Assembly: GCF_016107305.1 (NCBI RefSeq) | Contig: NZ_RCVR01000029.1 | Coordinates: 1-62,640, forward strand | Reading direction: 5' to 3' | Length of the DNA stretch: 62,640 nt | Source of the DNA: Roseomonas sp. KE2513 | GTDB taxonomy: Bacteria; Pseudomonadota; Alphaproteobacteria; Acetobacterales; Acetobacteraceae | Shown here: positions 31,234-40,784 of the stretch, one piece after another | Position numbering within the stretch: the stretch's first letter is position 1 | Layout of the letters: each line of letters begins with the position of its first letter | The notes under the pieces: model-generated | The model's database searches: none | What the model was told of the DNA's origin: nothing | The model's input: the letters and a program-made list of their open reading frames with translations, nothing else | Made by a program: the position numbers and the translations under genes

Positions 31234-32490
31234 TCAGGCGCTAGTCTGCTCCGCCGCCCGTTCACCATAGATGAACAGCGGCTGCGCCCGGGTCTCGGCA
31301 ACCTCCTTGTTGACCACGACCTCCTCGACTTCCTCCAGGCCCGGCAGCTCGAACATGGTGGAGAGCAGGATGCCCTCCATGATCGAGCGGAGCCCGCGGG
31401 CGCCGGTCTTGCGCTGGATGGCGCGGGTCGCAACCGACTTCAGCGCGTCCTCGGTGAAGGTGAGCTTCGTCCCCTCCATCTCGAACAGCCGCTGGTACTG
31501 CTTCAGCAGGGCGTTCTTCGGCTTTGTCAGGATCTCGATGAGAGCCTTCTCGTCGAGGTCCTCAAGGGTCGCGATCACCGGCAGGCGGCCAATGAACTCG
31601 GGGATCAGGCCGAACTTAAGCAGATCCTCGGGCTCCACCTCGCGGAGGATCGCCCCGGCCCGGCGCTCGTCGGGACCACGGACCTCGGCGCCGAAGCCGA
31701 TTCCCGAGCCCTTGCCCTTAGCCGCGATGATCTTCTCGAGCCCGGCGAAGGCGCCGCCCACGATGAAGAGGATGTTGGAGGTATCCACCTGCAGGAACTC
31801 CTGCTGGGGATGCTTCCGGCCACCCTGGGGCGGCACGGAGGCGACCGTGCCCTCCATGATCTTCAGCAGCGCCTGCTGGACGCCCTCGCCCGAGACGTCC
31901 CGGGTGATCGAGGGATTGTCCGACTTGCGGGAGATCTTATCGACCTCGTCGATATAGACGATGCCGCGCTGCGCCCGCTCGACGTTGTAGTCCGCGGCCT
32001 GGAGCAGCTTGAGGATGATGTTCTCGACATCCTCACCCACGTATCCGGCCTCGGTCAGCGTGGTCGCGTCGGCCATGGTGAAGGGCACATCAAGGATACG
32101 GGCCAGAGTCTGGGCCAGCAGCGTCTTGCCCGAGCCGGTGGGGCCAACGAGCATGATGTTGCTCTTGGCGATCTCCACCTCACCGGTCTTGGCGCCATGC
32201 GCCAGCCGCTTGTAGTGGTTGTGCACGGCCACCGAGAGCACCTTCTTGGCGTGCTCCTGCCCGATGACATAGTCATCGAGGACCTTGCAGATCTCCTTGG
32301 GCGTCGGAACCCCGTCGCGGGACTTCACGAGGTGCGTCTTATGCTCCTCGCGGATGATGTCCATGCACAGCTCGACGCACTCATCGCAGATGAACACGGT
32401 CGGGCCCGCGATGAGCTTGCGCACCTCGTGCTGCGACTTGCCGCAGAACGAGCAATACAGGGTATTCTTGGAATCGGCGGACTTGCTCAT
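31234..32490 (-). CDS. clpX: ATP-dependent Clp protease ATP-binding subunit ClpX
   Basis: ClpX unfolds substrates and feeds them to ClpP. The 418-residue protein begins with the zinc-binding domain ([14 protein letters not shown] then [10 protein letters not shown]). Its AAA+ domain has Walker [13 protein letters not shown] and Walker [13 protein letters not shown], and the ClpP-docking loop region is IGFGAEV. The ATG has GAGGAG upstream. It lies about 200 bases after clpP, so the two may have separate promoters. Confidence 0.98.
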   Translation of the reverse strand: MSKSADSKNTLYCSFCGKSQHEVRKLIAGPTVFICDECVELCMDIIREEHKTHLVKSRDGVPTPKEICKVLDDYVIGQEHAKKVLSVAVHNHYKRLAHGAKTGEVEIAKSNIMLVGPTGSGKTLLAQTLARILDVPFTMADATTLTEAGYVGEDVENIILKLLQAADYNVERAQRGIVYIDEVDKISRKSDNPSITRDVSGEGVQQALLKIMEGTVASVPPQGGRKHPQQEFLQVDTSNILFIVGGAFAGLEKIIAAKGKGSGIGFGAEVRGPDERRAGAILREVEPEDLLKFGLIPEFIGRLPVIATLEDLDEKALIEILTKPKNALLKQYQRLFEMEGTKLTFTEDALKSVATRAIQRKTGARGLRSIMEGILLSTMFELPGLEEVEEVVVNKEVAETRAQPLFIYGERAAEQTSA

Positions 32491-32552
32491 GCGCGCTCCT
32501 CGCCCCCGGGCCGGCCATGCGGCGCAACAAAGGCGTCAAGAAAGCAAGATAA

Positions 32553-32580
32553 CCCCGCCTCCCCCTTGGGGGAAGCGAGG
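32553..32580 (-). terminator. Strong hairpin between clpP and clpX
   Basis: Up to 13 consecutive pairs (two of them U-G on the minus strand) form between CCTCGCTTCCCCC and GGGGGAGGCGGGG, followed by TTATCTTGCTTTCTT. It lies about 105 bases past the clpP stop and 60 bases before clpX. It can be a partial terminator of clpP or an attenuator ahead of clpX. Confidence 0.55.
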
Positions 32581-32686
32581 GACGAAATCGTGAAGGACAC
32601 GCCTCCCGACCGGCCGGTGCCTGCCCTAGGCCCGGGCCGAAGCCCGGAAATGCCTGAGCCGGGCGGCACGGGCGGAAGCCTGTCCA

Positions 32687-33364
32687 TCAGGGGCGCGGCG
32701 GCTCCACCGCGGGGGTTGCCACGTTGGCGCCCGCCGGCAGCTTCACCACCACCTGATCGATCAGCCCAAACTGCTGGGCCTCCTCGGCGGACATATAGCT
32801 GTCGCGCTCGAGCTTCTTCTCGATCTCCTCGATCGGCTGCCCGGTGTGGTGAACGTAGATCTGGTTCAGCCGCTGGCGCAGGCTGAGGATCTCGCGCGCC
32901 TGGATCTCGATGTCCGTTGCCTGACCCTGGGCGCCGCCGGAGGGCTGGTGCACCATGATCCGGCTATTCGGCAGAGCGAAGCGCTTCCCCTTCTCGCCGG
33001 CGGTCAGCAGCAGCGAGCCCATGGAGGCCGCCATGCCGAGGCAGACCGTCGAGACGGGGCTGCGGATGTACTGCATCGTGTCGTACATCGCGAGGCCGGC
33101 CGAGACGACGCCGCCCGGGCTGTTGATGTAGAAGGCGATGTCCTTGTTCGGGTTCTCGCTCTCCAAGAAGAGGAGCTGCGCGCAGATCAGCGACGACATC
33201 TGGTCGTAAACCTGACCCGTCAGGAAGATGATCCGCTCCTTCAGCAGGCGCGAATAGATATCAAAGGCGCGCTCCCCGCGGGCGGTCTGCTCGACCACCA
33301 TGGGAACGAGGGAGTTGTTGTACAGCTCCACCGGATCGCGATCGACGAATACTGAGCGAGTCAT
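32687..33364 (-). CDS. clpP: ATP-dependent Clp protease proteolytic subunit ClpP
   Basis: This is the serine protease barrel partner of ClpX and ClpA. The 225-residue protein has the catalytic serine in [13 protein letters not shown] and the catalytic histidine in [13 protein letters not shown]. The N-terminal axial-loop region ([20 protein letters not shown]) is conserved. The C-terminal tail is slightly longer than usual and Pro/Ala-rich. The ATG at 33364 begins [10 protein letters not shown]; upstream in-frame codons look non-coding. Gene order tig-clpP-clpX-lon is conserved across proteobacteria. Confidence 0.98.
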   Translation of the reverse strand: MTRSVFVDRDPVELYNNSLVPMVVEQTARGERAFDIYSRLLKERIIFLTGQVYDQMSSLICAQLLFLESENPNKDIAFYINSPGGVVSAGLAMYDTMQYIRSPVSTVCLGMAASMGSLLLTAGEKGKRFALPNSRIMVHQPSGGAQGQATDIEIQAREILSLRQRLNQIYVHHTGQPIEEIEKKLERDSYMSAEEAQQFGLIDQVVVKLPAGANVATPAVEPPRP

Positions 33365-33489
33365 CGTTTGTCCTTCCCCACCGGCGAGGAGGCGCGTCCC
33401 CGATGGCACCGCCCGGAGAGACGCCCGGCCAGGCCGCGGCATCCGCCCGGCCCATCCTGCCGGCAATCTTCCACCCCAAGATGGGGCAA

Positions 33490-33516
33490 GCCGCCCCCCC
33501 GCGAAAGGGGGGCGGC
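33490..33516 (-). terminator. GC hairpin between tig and clpP
   Basis: On the minus strand GCCGCCCCCC pairs with GGGGGGCGGC around a TTTCGC(G) loop, 40 bases after the tig stop. No U-run follows, so it may be a processing or stability hairpin rather than a true terminator. Confidence 0.4.
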
Positions 33517-33558
33517 CGGGATTCAGCAGGCCTCTATCAGGCCGCCGGAGAGCCTTCC

Positions 33559-34902
33559 TCAGGCCGCCTGGAGGTCGGAAGGCGAAACGGTCGTGTCGTT
33601 CACCTTGGCCAGCTCAAGCATGAAGTCCACCACCTTCTCCTCGAAGATGGGGGCACGCAGGTTCTCCAGCGCCTGCGGGTTCTTCTGGAAGAACTCGAAG
33701 ACCTGCTTCTCCTGACCCGGATAGCGGCTGGCCTCGGTGCGCATGGCCTGGGCCAGCTCGTCCTGCCCGACCTGAATGTTGTTCGTCCGTCCGATCTCGG
33801 AGAGCAGCAGGCCCAGCCGGATGCGCCGCTCGGCGATCTTCCGGTACTCGGCGCGCAGCGTCTCCTCGTCCTTGCCGGCGTCCTCGGCGTCCAGGCGGCC
33901 CGCCTTGCGGTCCTCCTCCACGCGGCCCCAGATCTGGCCGAACTCGGCCTCCACCATGCCCTCCGGCACCGGGAAATCAGCCCGCTCCGCCAACTGGTCG
34001 AGCAGCGAGCGCTTCACCCGCAGCCGCGTGAGCTGGTCGTACTCGCGCTGGATGGAGGCGCGCAGCTCGTCCCGCAGCTTCTCGGCGCTCTCAAGCCCGA
34101 GGGACTTCGCGAACTCGTCGTCCGCCGGCGCGGCGGCGCGCTTCTTCAGGGCCTTGGCCGTGATCTCGAACTCGGCGGGCTTGCCGGCCAGCTCGGAGGA
34201 ACCGTAGGCCTCGGGGAAGCTCACGCGAACCTTGCGGGTCTCGCCCACGCGGATGCCCTCAAGCCCCTCGGTGAAGCCGGGGATGAAGCCCTCGCCGCCC
34301 ACGTCGATCGGCATGTCCTGGGCGGTGCCGCCCGGGAAGGGCTCGCCGACGGTCGCCTCTTCGCCCTCGCCCTCGACCAGCCGGCCCACGAAGTCGGACA
34401 CGACCGTGTCGCCCTTCTCGGCGGGGCGGTCCTCGGTCACGTCCTCAAGCTTCGCGTTGCGGGAGGCGAGGCCGTCGAGCGCCTTCTGCACCTCCTCGTC
34501 CGAGGGCTCGGCGCGCGGGCGCTCCACCTCGATCCCCGAAAAATCGGGCATCGGGATCTCGGGCAGAAGCTCCATCTCGATGTTGAAGGTCAGGTCCTGG
34601 CCATCGGCGAACTCGCCGGCCAGCTCCACCTTCGGCTGCAGGGCGGGGCGCAGGCCGCGGCCGGTCAGCAGCTCGCGCGTCGCGTTCTGCACCTGCTCCT
34701 CCAGCACCTCGCCGGTCACGGCCGTGCCGTAGCGCTTCTTGACCACCGACATCGGCACCTTGCCCGGGCGGAAGCCGGGCATCCGCAGGTCGCGGCCCAG
34801 CGCCGCGAGCCGCTTGTCGCGCGTCGCCTCGAGTTCGGCCGCCGGCACAACCACCGAGAAGGACCGCTTCAGCCCCTCGGCCGAGAGCTCCGTCACCTGC
34901 AT
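33559..34902 (-). CDS. tig: Trigger factor
   Basis: This is a ribosome-associated chaperone with peptidyl-prolyl isomerase activity. The 447-residue protein starts with the ribosome-binding domain and carries the signature [17 protein letters not shown] near residue 45. The FKBP-type isomerase domain lies around residues 150-250 ([14 protein letters not shown]) and a helical C-terminal arm domain follows. It lies 58 bases downstream of tRNA-Leu and is probably transcribed with it. Confidence 0.98.
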   Translation of the reverse strand: MQVTELSAEGLKRSFSVVVPAAELEATRDKRLAALGRDLRMPGFRPGKVPMSVVKKRYGTAVTGEVLEEQVQNATRELLTGRGLRPALQPKVELAGEFADGQDLTFNIEMELLPEIPMPDFSGIEVERPRAEPSDEEVQKALDGLASRNAKLEDVTEDRPAEKGDTVVSDFVGRLVEGEGEEATVGEPFPGGTAQDMPIDVGGEGFIPGFTEGLEGIRVGETRKVRVSFPEAYGSSELAGKPAEFEITAKALKKRAAAPADDEFAKSLGLESAEKLRDELRASIQREYDQLTRLRVKRSLLDQLAERADFPVPEGMVEAEFGQIWGRVEEDRKAGRLDAEDAGKDEETLRAEYRKIAERRIRLGLLLSEIGRTNNIQVGQDELAQAMRTEASRYPGQEKQVFEFFQKNPQALENLRAPIFEEKVVDFMLELAKVNDTTVSPSDLQAA

Positions 34903-34960
34903 TCGCTCAGTTCCACATCCAGGACATTAAAAGGGGCAATTCTGGCGGCGCCGAAGCGTT

Positions 34961-35045
34961 TGGTGCGGGCGGAGGGATTTGAACCCCCACGGCTTGCGCC
35001 ACTGGAACCTAAATCCAGCGTGTCTGCCAGTTCCACCACGCCCGC
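34961..35045 (-). tRNA. tRNA-Leu (anticodon TAG)
   Basis: This class II tRNA has acceptor GCGGGCG/CGCCCGC, a Leu-type D-arm (TGGTGGAACTGGCAGACACGC), anticodon stem-loop CTGGA-TTTAGGT-TCCAG with anticodon TAG, a variable arm (TGGCGCAAGCCGT) and a T-arm with TTCAAAT. The discriminator is A and CCA is encoded. A tRNA-Leu directly before tig is common in alphaproteobacteria. Confidence 0.97.
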
Positions 35046-35069
35046 CCATCGGCGGCACCGAAGGGCGCG

Positions 35070-35098
35070 GCCATAGCGCACCCGCGCCCGCTTTCCAA
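35070..35098 (-). promoter_or_regulatory. Sigma-70-type promoter for tRNA-Leu/tig
   Basis: On the minus strand TTGGAA and TATGGC are spaced by exactly 17 bases, ending 25 bases before the tRNA 5' end. This is the best housekeeping promoter match seen in the window by eye. Confidence 0.6.
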
Positions 35099-35146
35099 GC
35101 GGCGCCGGATTCGCGCCGCAAGTAATGAGAGCCCCAGCCATCCCGC

Positions 35147-36598
35147 TCAAGCCCCGGCGGCGGCTCGAAGGGCGGCGGGAAGCCCCGCGACCACGTCCTC
35201 CGCCACCACCCCAGGTGCGTCCGGCGCCGCCGCACCTTGAAGCCAGACGGCGGCGCAGGCGGCCTCGAAGGGCGGCATGCTCTGGGCCAGCAGCCCGCCC
35301 AGCGTGCCCGCCAGCACGTCCCCCGTACCGGCGGTGGCCAGGCTCGGCGGCGCGTTGTGGTTGATCGCCGCCCGTCCATCCGGCGCCGCGATCACGGTGT
35401 CGGGCCCCTTGAGGACGACGACCACCCCGGTCCGCCAGGCGGCATCACGAGCGGCAGAGAGCCGATCCGGACCGGCCTCCCCGAAGATGCGCGCGAACTC
35501 CCCAGAGTGCGGCGTCAGCACCGCCGCCCCCCGCAGCGCGTCCGGCTGCCCCGCGCAGGCGCCGAGCGCCCCGGCATCGGCCACGATCGTCCGCCCGGCC
35601 CAGATGGCGGCATCCAGCAATTCCCGAGTGGCCTCGTCGGGCGGCAGGCCGGGGCCGATCACCCATATGCCGCGCCGCTCGTCCTCCAGCAGGGGCCGGA
35701 CCGGCGGGTCCGCCACGATCGCGCCAGGCTCGCCCGCCCGGAAGGCCGCCGCCGCCTCCGCCGTCGCCGCCGCGAGGGTTACCAGCCCGGCCCCCGCTCG
35801 CCGCGCGGCCGAAGCCGCCAGCCGCGCGGCGCCGGGCATGGCGCCCCCGGCCACCACCACATGGCCGCGCCGGTACTTGTGCCCCTCTACATTAAGGGCG
35901 GGCGGCCGCCACAGGCCCGGCGCGTTGCGAAAGCTGCGCCCCTCCTGCCCCACCAGTGCCGCGGCCAGCGCCGCCTCCGGGAGGCCGATATCCGCCAGCA
36001 CCAGCTCCCCGCAGAGCAGCCGGCCCGGCAGCAGAAGGTGTCCGGGCTTCAGCCGCGCGAAGGTGACCGTGACGGCGGCGGCCGCAACCTCGCCCAATGC
36101 CTGCCCCGTCGCGCCGTCCAGCCCGCTCGGCACGTCCACGGCCAAGATCGGCCCGCCGGCCGCCCGCAAGACCGCCACCGCTCCGTCTTCCAGAGGCCGG
36201 GAGGGGGCGGCGCCGAGCAGCGCGTCGATCACCAGCCCGGCCCGCGCCGCCTCGGCTGGCTCGAAGGGCACCACGGGCCCGCGCCAGCGGGCTGCCGCCC
36301 GCGCCGTTGGCCCGCCCGGCCGCGGGGGCGCCATGGTGGCGACCGAGATGCCCCAACCCGCTCTCTCCAGCCGCCGTGCCGCGACATAGCCGTCGCCGCC
36401 ATTGTTCCCCGGTCCGGCCAGCACGAGCACGCGGCAGGGACGGAACCGCGCCATCGCCGCCCGCGCCACCGCCTCGCCCGCCGCCTCCATCAGCTGCTCC
36501 ACGGGCACGGCGGAAGCGGCATCCGCCCGCGCCATCGCGGCGGGGGAGAGCAGATCGATGGGCCAGGGCAGCGCCGTGGGACGGCGGGTGAAGCGCAT
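35147..36598 (-). CDS. nnr: Bifunctional NAD(P)H-hydrate epimerase / ADP-dependent dehydratase
   Basis: The enzyme repairs damaged (hydrated) NADH and NADPH. The 483-residue protein joins a YjeF-N epimerase domain (AGPGNNGGDGYVAARRL near residue 80) to a ribokinase-like dehydratase domain (HKYRRGHVVVAGGAMPGAARL, then the catalytic ATAGTGDVLAGTLGGLL near residue 440). The start at MRFTRRPTALPW is preceded by AGAAAGAG; an ATG 20 codons upstream is the alternative but lacks a binding site. It is a single minus-strand gene upstream of tRNA-Leu. Confidence 0.95.
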   Translation of the reverse strand: MRFTRRPTALPWPIDLLSPAAMARADAASAVPVEQLMEAAGEAVARAAMARFRPCRVLVLAGPGNNGGDGYVAARRLERAGWGISVATMAPPRPGGPTARAAARWRGPVVPFEPAEAARAGLVIDALLGAAPSRPLEDGAVAVLRAAGGPILAVDVPSGLDGATGQALGEVAAAAVTVTFARLKPGHLLLPGRLLCGELVLADIGLPEAALAAALVGQEGRSFRNAPGLWRPPALNVEGHKYRRGHVVVAGGAMPGAARLAASAARRAGAGLVTLAAATAEAAAAFRAGEPGAIVADPPVRPLLEDERRGIWVIGPGLPPDEATRELLDAAIWAGRTIVADAGALGACAGQPDALRGAAVLTPHSGEFARIFGEAGPDRLSAARDAAWRTGVVVVLKGPDTVIAAPDGRAAINHNAPPSLATAGTGDVLAGTLGGLLAQSMPPFEAACAAVWLQGAAAPDAPGVVAEDVVAGLPAALRAAAGA

Positions 36599-36784
36599 GG
36601 CGGCTCTTTCTCGCTGCTGGGAAGCGCGCGGCGCGCGGCCGGTCTGGAAGGCGATCATGGGGCCACAACGCCGGCGGGACCGGTTTTATATGCCGTCCAG
36701 CCCGCCGGGCCGTGCCATGCCCAGGGCTGGCCCTTTCCCCGCCGATCCGCGCTAGGGTGGTCCCGAATCGGCAGGAGGCGGGGC

Positions 36785-37408
36785 ATGGCCTTCGTGGTGG
36801 CAGTGGCGCAGCGCAAGGGTGGGGCGGGCAAGTCCACCGTCGCCGCCAACCTGGCAGTCGCCCTGGCGGAGGCCGGCCTGAAGGCCGCGCTGCTCGACAC
36901 CGATCCCCAGGGCACGCTCACCCGCTGGCACGGGCTGCGCGGTTCGGGCGCGCGCGACCTCGCTTTCGAGAACCCGGCCGGTTGGCGCGTGCCCCAGGCC
37001 GTGACCCGGCTTCGGAAGGAGATGGACTTCGTCATCCTCGACACGCCGCCCCACGCGGACACCGACAGCCGGCTGGCCATGCGCTCGGCCGACCTCGTCC
37101 TCATCCCGCTCCAGCCCTCGGTCGCCGACCTCTGGGCCATGGAGGGCACGCTGGAGGTGGCAGCGGCGGAGAAACGCGTCGTCGCCCTCATGCTCAATCG
37201 CGTCCCCGCCCAAGGCCGCGCTGCGCAGGAGGTGGCGGCGACGCTGAAGGAGCGGAACCTGCCCCTCCTCCCCTCCCCCTTCGGCAATCGCACCGCCTTT
37301 GCCGCCGCCTTCGCGGAGGGTATGGGCGTCACCGAGCACGCCTCCCGCAGCCAGGCCGCGGCCGAGGCCCGGGCTCTCGCCGAGGCCATCCGGCGGGAGA
37401 GTGCCTGA
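36785..37408 (+). CDS. ParA family ATPase (MipZ/Soj-like, short)
   Basis: This is a 207-residue deviant Walker ATPase. QRKGGAGKSTVAANLA carries both P-loop lysines, LLDTDPQGTL is the switch region and FVILDTPPHADTDSR is Walker B. AGGAGG lies six bases before the ATG. It has no N-terminal DNA-binding extension and no parB or partner gene beside it, so it is unlikely to be the main chromosome-partition ParA. Such orphan ParA proteins position various cell components. It is convergent with the EamA gene, seven bases apart. Confidence 0.88.
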   Translation: MAFVVAVAQRKGGAGKSTVAANLAVALAEAGLKAALLDTDPQGTLTRWHGLRGSGARDLAFENPAGWRVPQAVTRLRKEMDFVILDTPPHADTDSRLAMRSADLVLIPLQPSVADLWAMEGTLEVAAAEKRVVALMLNRVPAQGRAAQEVAATLKERNLPLLPSPFGNRTAFAAAFAEGMGVTEHASRSQAAAEARALAEAIRRESA

Positions 37409-37415
37409 GCGGCGC

Positions 37416-38342
37416 TCACCGCGCCCTCGACAACTCGGTTCGCCACAGCGCCAGCCCCGCGCCCACCAGCACCAGGAAGCCGGCCAGGTCCCACTCGTCG
37501 GGCACCTCGCCCCAGAGAAGGGCGCCGAGCGCGGTGGTCCAGAGAATGGCCGAGTACTCGAAGGGGGCGACGAGGCTCGTGTCCTCCGCCCGGTAGGCCG
37601 CCGTCATCAGCAGCTGCGCCGCGATCGACACGAGGCCCACCACGAGCAGCAATCCCCACTGCCAGGCCGTCGGCGCCACCCAGCCGGGAATGGCCGCGAT
37701 CCCCGAGGCGATGGCCGCCCCGATCGCGAACCAGAGGACGATGGTAATCCCCGCCTCCCCCGCCTCCCCCATGCGGCGGATCGAGACCATGGCGCAGGCC
37801 CAGCCGAAGGCGCCGAGCAGCACCGCACCCGCCGCGCCGAGATGCAGCGGCCCACCCCCACCGGGCTGGAGCATCAGCAGCACGCCGAGGAACCCGGTCA
37901 CCACCACCACCACCCGCTGCCAGCCCACCCTCTCGCGCAACAGGATCACCGAGAGGGCGGTGAGGAAGAGCGGCATGGTGAAGTTCAGCGCCGTCACGGT
38001 CGCGAGCGGCAGCAGCGCGTAGCCGAAGAAGGAGCCGTACATCCCAAGCAAGCCGCCCACCAGCCGCTCCAGGTGCCGCCGGGCGTGCCGCGTCCGCAGC
38101 GCGCCGCGCAGCCCGCCCGGCGAGGCCCGTGCCATCAGCAGCAGCACGGGCAGCGGCAACAGGTTGCGGAAAAACACCAGCTCCGAGAGCGGCACCTCCC
38201 CCTGCAACCCCTTCACAGCCGCGGCGGCGAGGGCGAAGAGACCGGCCGAGCCGGTAACGCAGGCGATCGCCCGCAGGCGCGCGGCGCGGCCTCCCGGCGA
38301 GGGTTGCCCGCCGGGCGCCGTGGACACTGAGGGGGCGTTCAT
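37416..38342 (-). CDS. DMT/EamA family transporter
   Basis: This is a 308-residue inner-membrane protein with ten predicted helices in two EamA halves (first half from ACVTGSAGLFALAAAAVKG; second from LGAFGWACAMVSIRRMG). The loop after helix 3 (FGYALLPLATVTALNFTMPL) is typical of the S-adenosylmethionine/riboflavin/drug-metabolite group. The substrate cannot be read from sequence. The ATG at 38342 begins MNAPSVSTA; an upstream ATG at 38438 gives an implausible Arg/Gly-rich leader. Confidence 0.9.
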   Translation of the reverse strand: MNAPSVSTAPGGQPSPGGRAARLRAIACVTGSAGLFALAAAAVKGLQGEVPLSELVFFRNLLPLPVLLLMARASPGGLRGALRTRHARRHLERLVGGLLGMYGSFFGYALLPLATVTALNFTMPLFLTALSVILLRERVGWQRVVVVVTGFLGVLLMLQPGGGGPLHLGAAGAVLLGAFGWACAMVSIRRMGEAGEAGITIVLWFAIGAAIASGIAAIPGWVAPTAWQWGLLLVVGLVSIAAQLLMTAAYRAEDTSLVAPFEYSAILWTTALGALLWGEVPDEWDLAGFLVLVGAGLALWRTELSRAR

Positions 38343-38494
38343 TACTCTCGCGCTTTTTGTGGCCGGCTTTCTCTCCCGGCCATTCTCCCGCCCCCGCCCG
38401 CCTCCGCAACCCCCGCACGCCCGATCCTTGTCTCCCACTCGTCACCCCAGGGGTGATTTCAAGCGGCCCGGTTCCGCTGTAGCTTCCCGCCCGC

Positions 38495-39190
38495 ATGAGC
38501 GAGCAAGACGGCGCGGCCGACCCTTTCGCGCCCCCGACGGCCACCCCCCGAGCGATGCCGAGGCCGGCGAACGCCCCGCCCGTTCCCTCGCACCCCCTCC
38601 TCATCCCCGAGACGGACGAGGTGGTCTGGGCCGGCCGCTTCCCCGTGCAGCGCGTGCGCTTCCGCTTCAGGAAGCGCGACGGCACCCCCTCCGCCCCCCT
38701 CACCTGGGAGCTGATGCGGCGCGGCCAAGGCACCGTGATCCTGCCCTGGGATCCCGTGACGGACCGCATCGCCCTCATCGAGCAGTTCCGCCTCCCCGCC
38801 CTGGCCGCCGGGGAGGAACCGATGATGACCGAGCTTCCCGCCGGCCTCGTCGAGGCTGGCGAGGCCCCCGACGCCACCGCCCGGCGCGAGCTGGCCGAGG
38901 AAACTGGGCTCCATTCCGCCCGCATGGTCCCGATCGGCGCCTTCATGCTCATGCAGGGCGCCTGCGACGAGCGCGTCCACTTCTACCTCGCCCAGGTCTC
39001 CCTCCGGGACGAGGGCGGCACCCTCGCCGGCCTCGACGCCGAGGGGGAGGAGACCGCGGTCGTGGTGGTGACGGCCGCGGAAGCCTTCGCCATGGTGGCC
39101 GGGAACCGGATCCGCAACGCCCCCGCCGCCCTCGCCTTGCTCTGGCTGCAGGTGAACCACGCCCGCCTGAGGGCCGAATGGACAGAATGA
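38495..39190 (+). CDS. NUDIX hydrolase (ADP-ribose pyrophosphatase type)
   Basis: This is a 231-residue protein with a complete NUDIX box, GLVEAGEAPDATARRELAEE followed by TGL, around residues 125-147, and an upstream beta-sandwich typical of ADP-sugar pyrophosphatases (ILPWDPVTDRIALIEQFRLP). The first 40 residues are Pro/Ala-rich. It is the first gene of a four-gene plus-strand unit; its end overlaps the AlaX start. Substrate probably ADP-ribose or a related nucleotide sugar, by family. Confidence 0.9.
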   Translation: MSEQDGAADPFAPPTATPRAMPRPANAPPVPSHPLLIPETDEVVWAGRFPVQRVRFRFRKRDGTPSAPLTWELMRRGQGTVILPWDPVTDRIALIEQFRLPALAAGEEPMMTELPAGLVEAGEAPDATARRELAEETGLHSARMVPIGAFMLMQGACDERVHFYLAQVSLRDEGGTLAGLDAEGEETAVVVVTAAEAFAMVAGNRIRNAPAALALLWLQVNHARLRAEWTE

Positions 39191-39918
39191 TGCCGACCCA
39201 GCCCCTCTTCCGAGACGACGCCTATGCCGCCACGAACCAGGCCACCGTGCTCGAGTCCTCCGATGCCGGCGTGATCCTCGACAGCAGCGTCTTCTATCCC
39301 CGCGCCGGCGGCCAGCCCGGCGACACTGGCGCCCTTGCCTGGGACGGCGGCGAGATGACCGTCGCCGACACGGTCAAGTCCCCCGACGGGTCCGCCCTGC
39401 ACGTCCCCGCTCCCGGCAGCGCCATTCCCCCGGCCGGCGCGAAGGTGGAGGCGCGGCTCGACTGGACCCGGCGGCACCGGCACATGCGGATGCACACCAC
39501 GCTGCACCTTCTCTGCGCCGCCATGCCCGGCATCTACGCCACCGGCAACCAGATCGGCGCCGAGAAGTCGCGCCTGGACTTCGACCTGCCGGATCCGCCT
39601 GCCAAGGAATGGGTGACCGAGAAGCTCAACGAGCTCATCGTCGGCGATCACCCGATCGGCGAGCGCTGGATCACCGAGGCGGAACTCGATGCCAATCCCG
39701 GCCTCGTCCGCACGCTTTCCGTCCAGCCCCCGCGCGGCGCCGGCCAGGTCCGCCTCGTCCGCATCGGAACGGAGGAGGCCCCCATCGACCTCCAGCCCTG
39801 CGGCGGCACCCATGTCCGCCGCACCGGCGAGATCGGCCGCGTGGAGGTCGTGAAGATGGAGAGCAAGGGCAAGCAGAACCGGCGCATCCACATCGTGCTG
39901 GCGGAGGACGCTCAATGA
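39178..39918 (+). CDS. alaX: Alanyl-tRNA editing protein AlaX
   Basis: The protein removes serine or glycine wrongly attached to tRNA-Ala. The 246-residue protein has both zinc motifs of the AlaRS editing domain: HTTLH (HxxxH) near residue 102 and QPCGGTHVRRTGEIG (CxxxH) near residue 205. It has no aminoacylation domain. Three starts are possible (39178, 39187, 39190). The first has GAGGG four bases upstream; the second makes an ATGA overlap with the NUDIX stop. It overlaps the next gene by four bases. Confidence 0.93.
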   Translation: MDRMMPTQPLFRDDAYAATNQATVLESSDAGVILDSSVFYPRAGGQPGDTGALAWDGGEMTVADTVKSPDGSALHVPAPGSAIPPAGAKVEARLDWTRRHRHMRMHTTLHLLCAAMPGIYATGNQIGAEKSRLDFDLPDPPAKEWVTEKLNELIVGDHPIGERWITEAELDANPGLVRTLSVQPPRGAGQVRLVRIGTEEAPIDLQPCGGTHVRRTGEIGRVEVVKMESKGKQNRRIHIVLAEDAQ

Positions 39919-40784
39919 ACGATCTCGTCTCGACCGAATGGCTCGCCGCCGAGCTCGGCAAGCCTGACCTCGTGGTGCTCGACTGCACCCTCTTCCTACC
40001 CAACGAGCCCGGCGACAAGTTCGAGGCCTTTCGCGCCGCCCATATCCCCGGCGCGCGGCTCTTCGACATCGATCTTTTCGCCGACCCCGACAGCGACCTG
40101 CCGCACATGGTCCCGACGCCCGCCCGCTTCGCAAAGCTGGCCGGGGCGCTCGGCATCTCGAACGCCAGCCGCGTCGTCTTCTACGACCAGCACGGCCTGC
40201 GCGCCTCCGCCCGCGGCTGGTGGCTCATGCGCCTGATGGGCCATGAGAACGCCTTCGTGCTCGACGGCGGCCTGCCGAAATGGAAACGCGAGGGCCACCC
40301 GGTCGAGAGCGGCGAATCCGCCCCCGCCACCGCCGCCACCTTCACCCCCGACTTTCGCGCCGACCGCCTGCGCGGCATCGGCGACATCAAGCGCATTGTC
40401 CGGCAAGGCAACCCAAACACGGGCGGCGGAGAGGCGCTGATCCTCGACGCCCGCGCCGCCGGCCGCTTCGACGGCACCGCGCCCGAGCCCCGCCCCGGCC
40501 TGCCTTCCGGCCACATGCCCGGCGCCGCCAACATCGCCTTCACCGAACTTCTCACCCCCGAGGGCACAATGCTGCCCCCCGAGGCGTTGCGCGCCCGCTT
40601 CGAGCGCGCGGGCGCGGACGGCGAGCGCCCGGTCATCCTCTCCTGCGGTTCCGGCGTCACCGCCTGCGTGCTGGCCCTCGGGCTCGTCCGCGCCGGCCTG
40701 CCCGAAGGCGCCGTCTACGACGGCTCCTGGACCGAATGGGCGCTGCGCCCCGAAACCCCCAAGAGCACTAAGGACGCCGCCTGA
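39915..40784 (+). CDS. sseA: 3-mercaptopyruvate sulfurtransferase (two-domain rhodanese)
   Basis: This is a 289-residue protein with two rhodanese domains. The first is inactive (AHIPGARLFDIDLFADPDSD). The second carries GHMPGAANIAF and the active-site loop SCGSGVTACVLALGL, where CGSGVT is characteristic of 3-mercaptopyruvate sulfurtransferases rather than thiosulfate rhodaneses. It transfers sulfur from mercaptopyruvate to thiols or cyanide. Coupled starts on both sides (ATGA with alaX, TGATG with metC) show a single operon with a sulfur amino-acid theme. Confidence 0.93.
   Translation: MNDLVSTEWLAAELGKPDLVVLDCTLFLPNEPGDKFEAFRAAHIPGARLFDIDLFADPDSDLPHMVPTPARFAKLAGALGISNASRVVFYDQHGLRASARGWWLMRLMGHENAFVLDGGLPKWKREGHPVESGESAPATAATFTPDFRADRLRGIGDIKRIVRQGNPNTGGGEALILDARAAGRFDGTAPEPRPGLPSGHMPGAANIAFTELLTPEGTMLPPEALRARFERAGADGERPVILSCGSGVTACVLALGLVRAGLPEGAVYDGSWTEWALRPETPKSTKDAA

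Noticed and set aside
34893-35150. 85-codon minus-strand frame over tRNA-Leu
   Set aside because: The VVELADTLDLGSSG-like text is again translated tRNA sequence, not a protein.
35237-37408. 723-codon plus-strand frame ending in the ParA-like protein
   Set aside because: The first 516 codons are antisense to nnr or intergenic; the ATPase starts at 36785 with its own AGGAGG.
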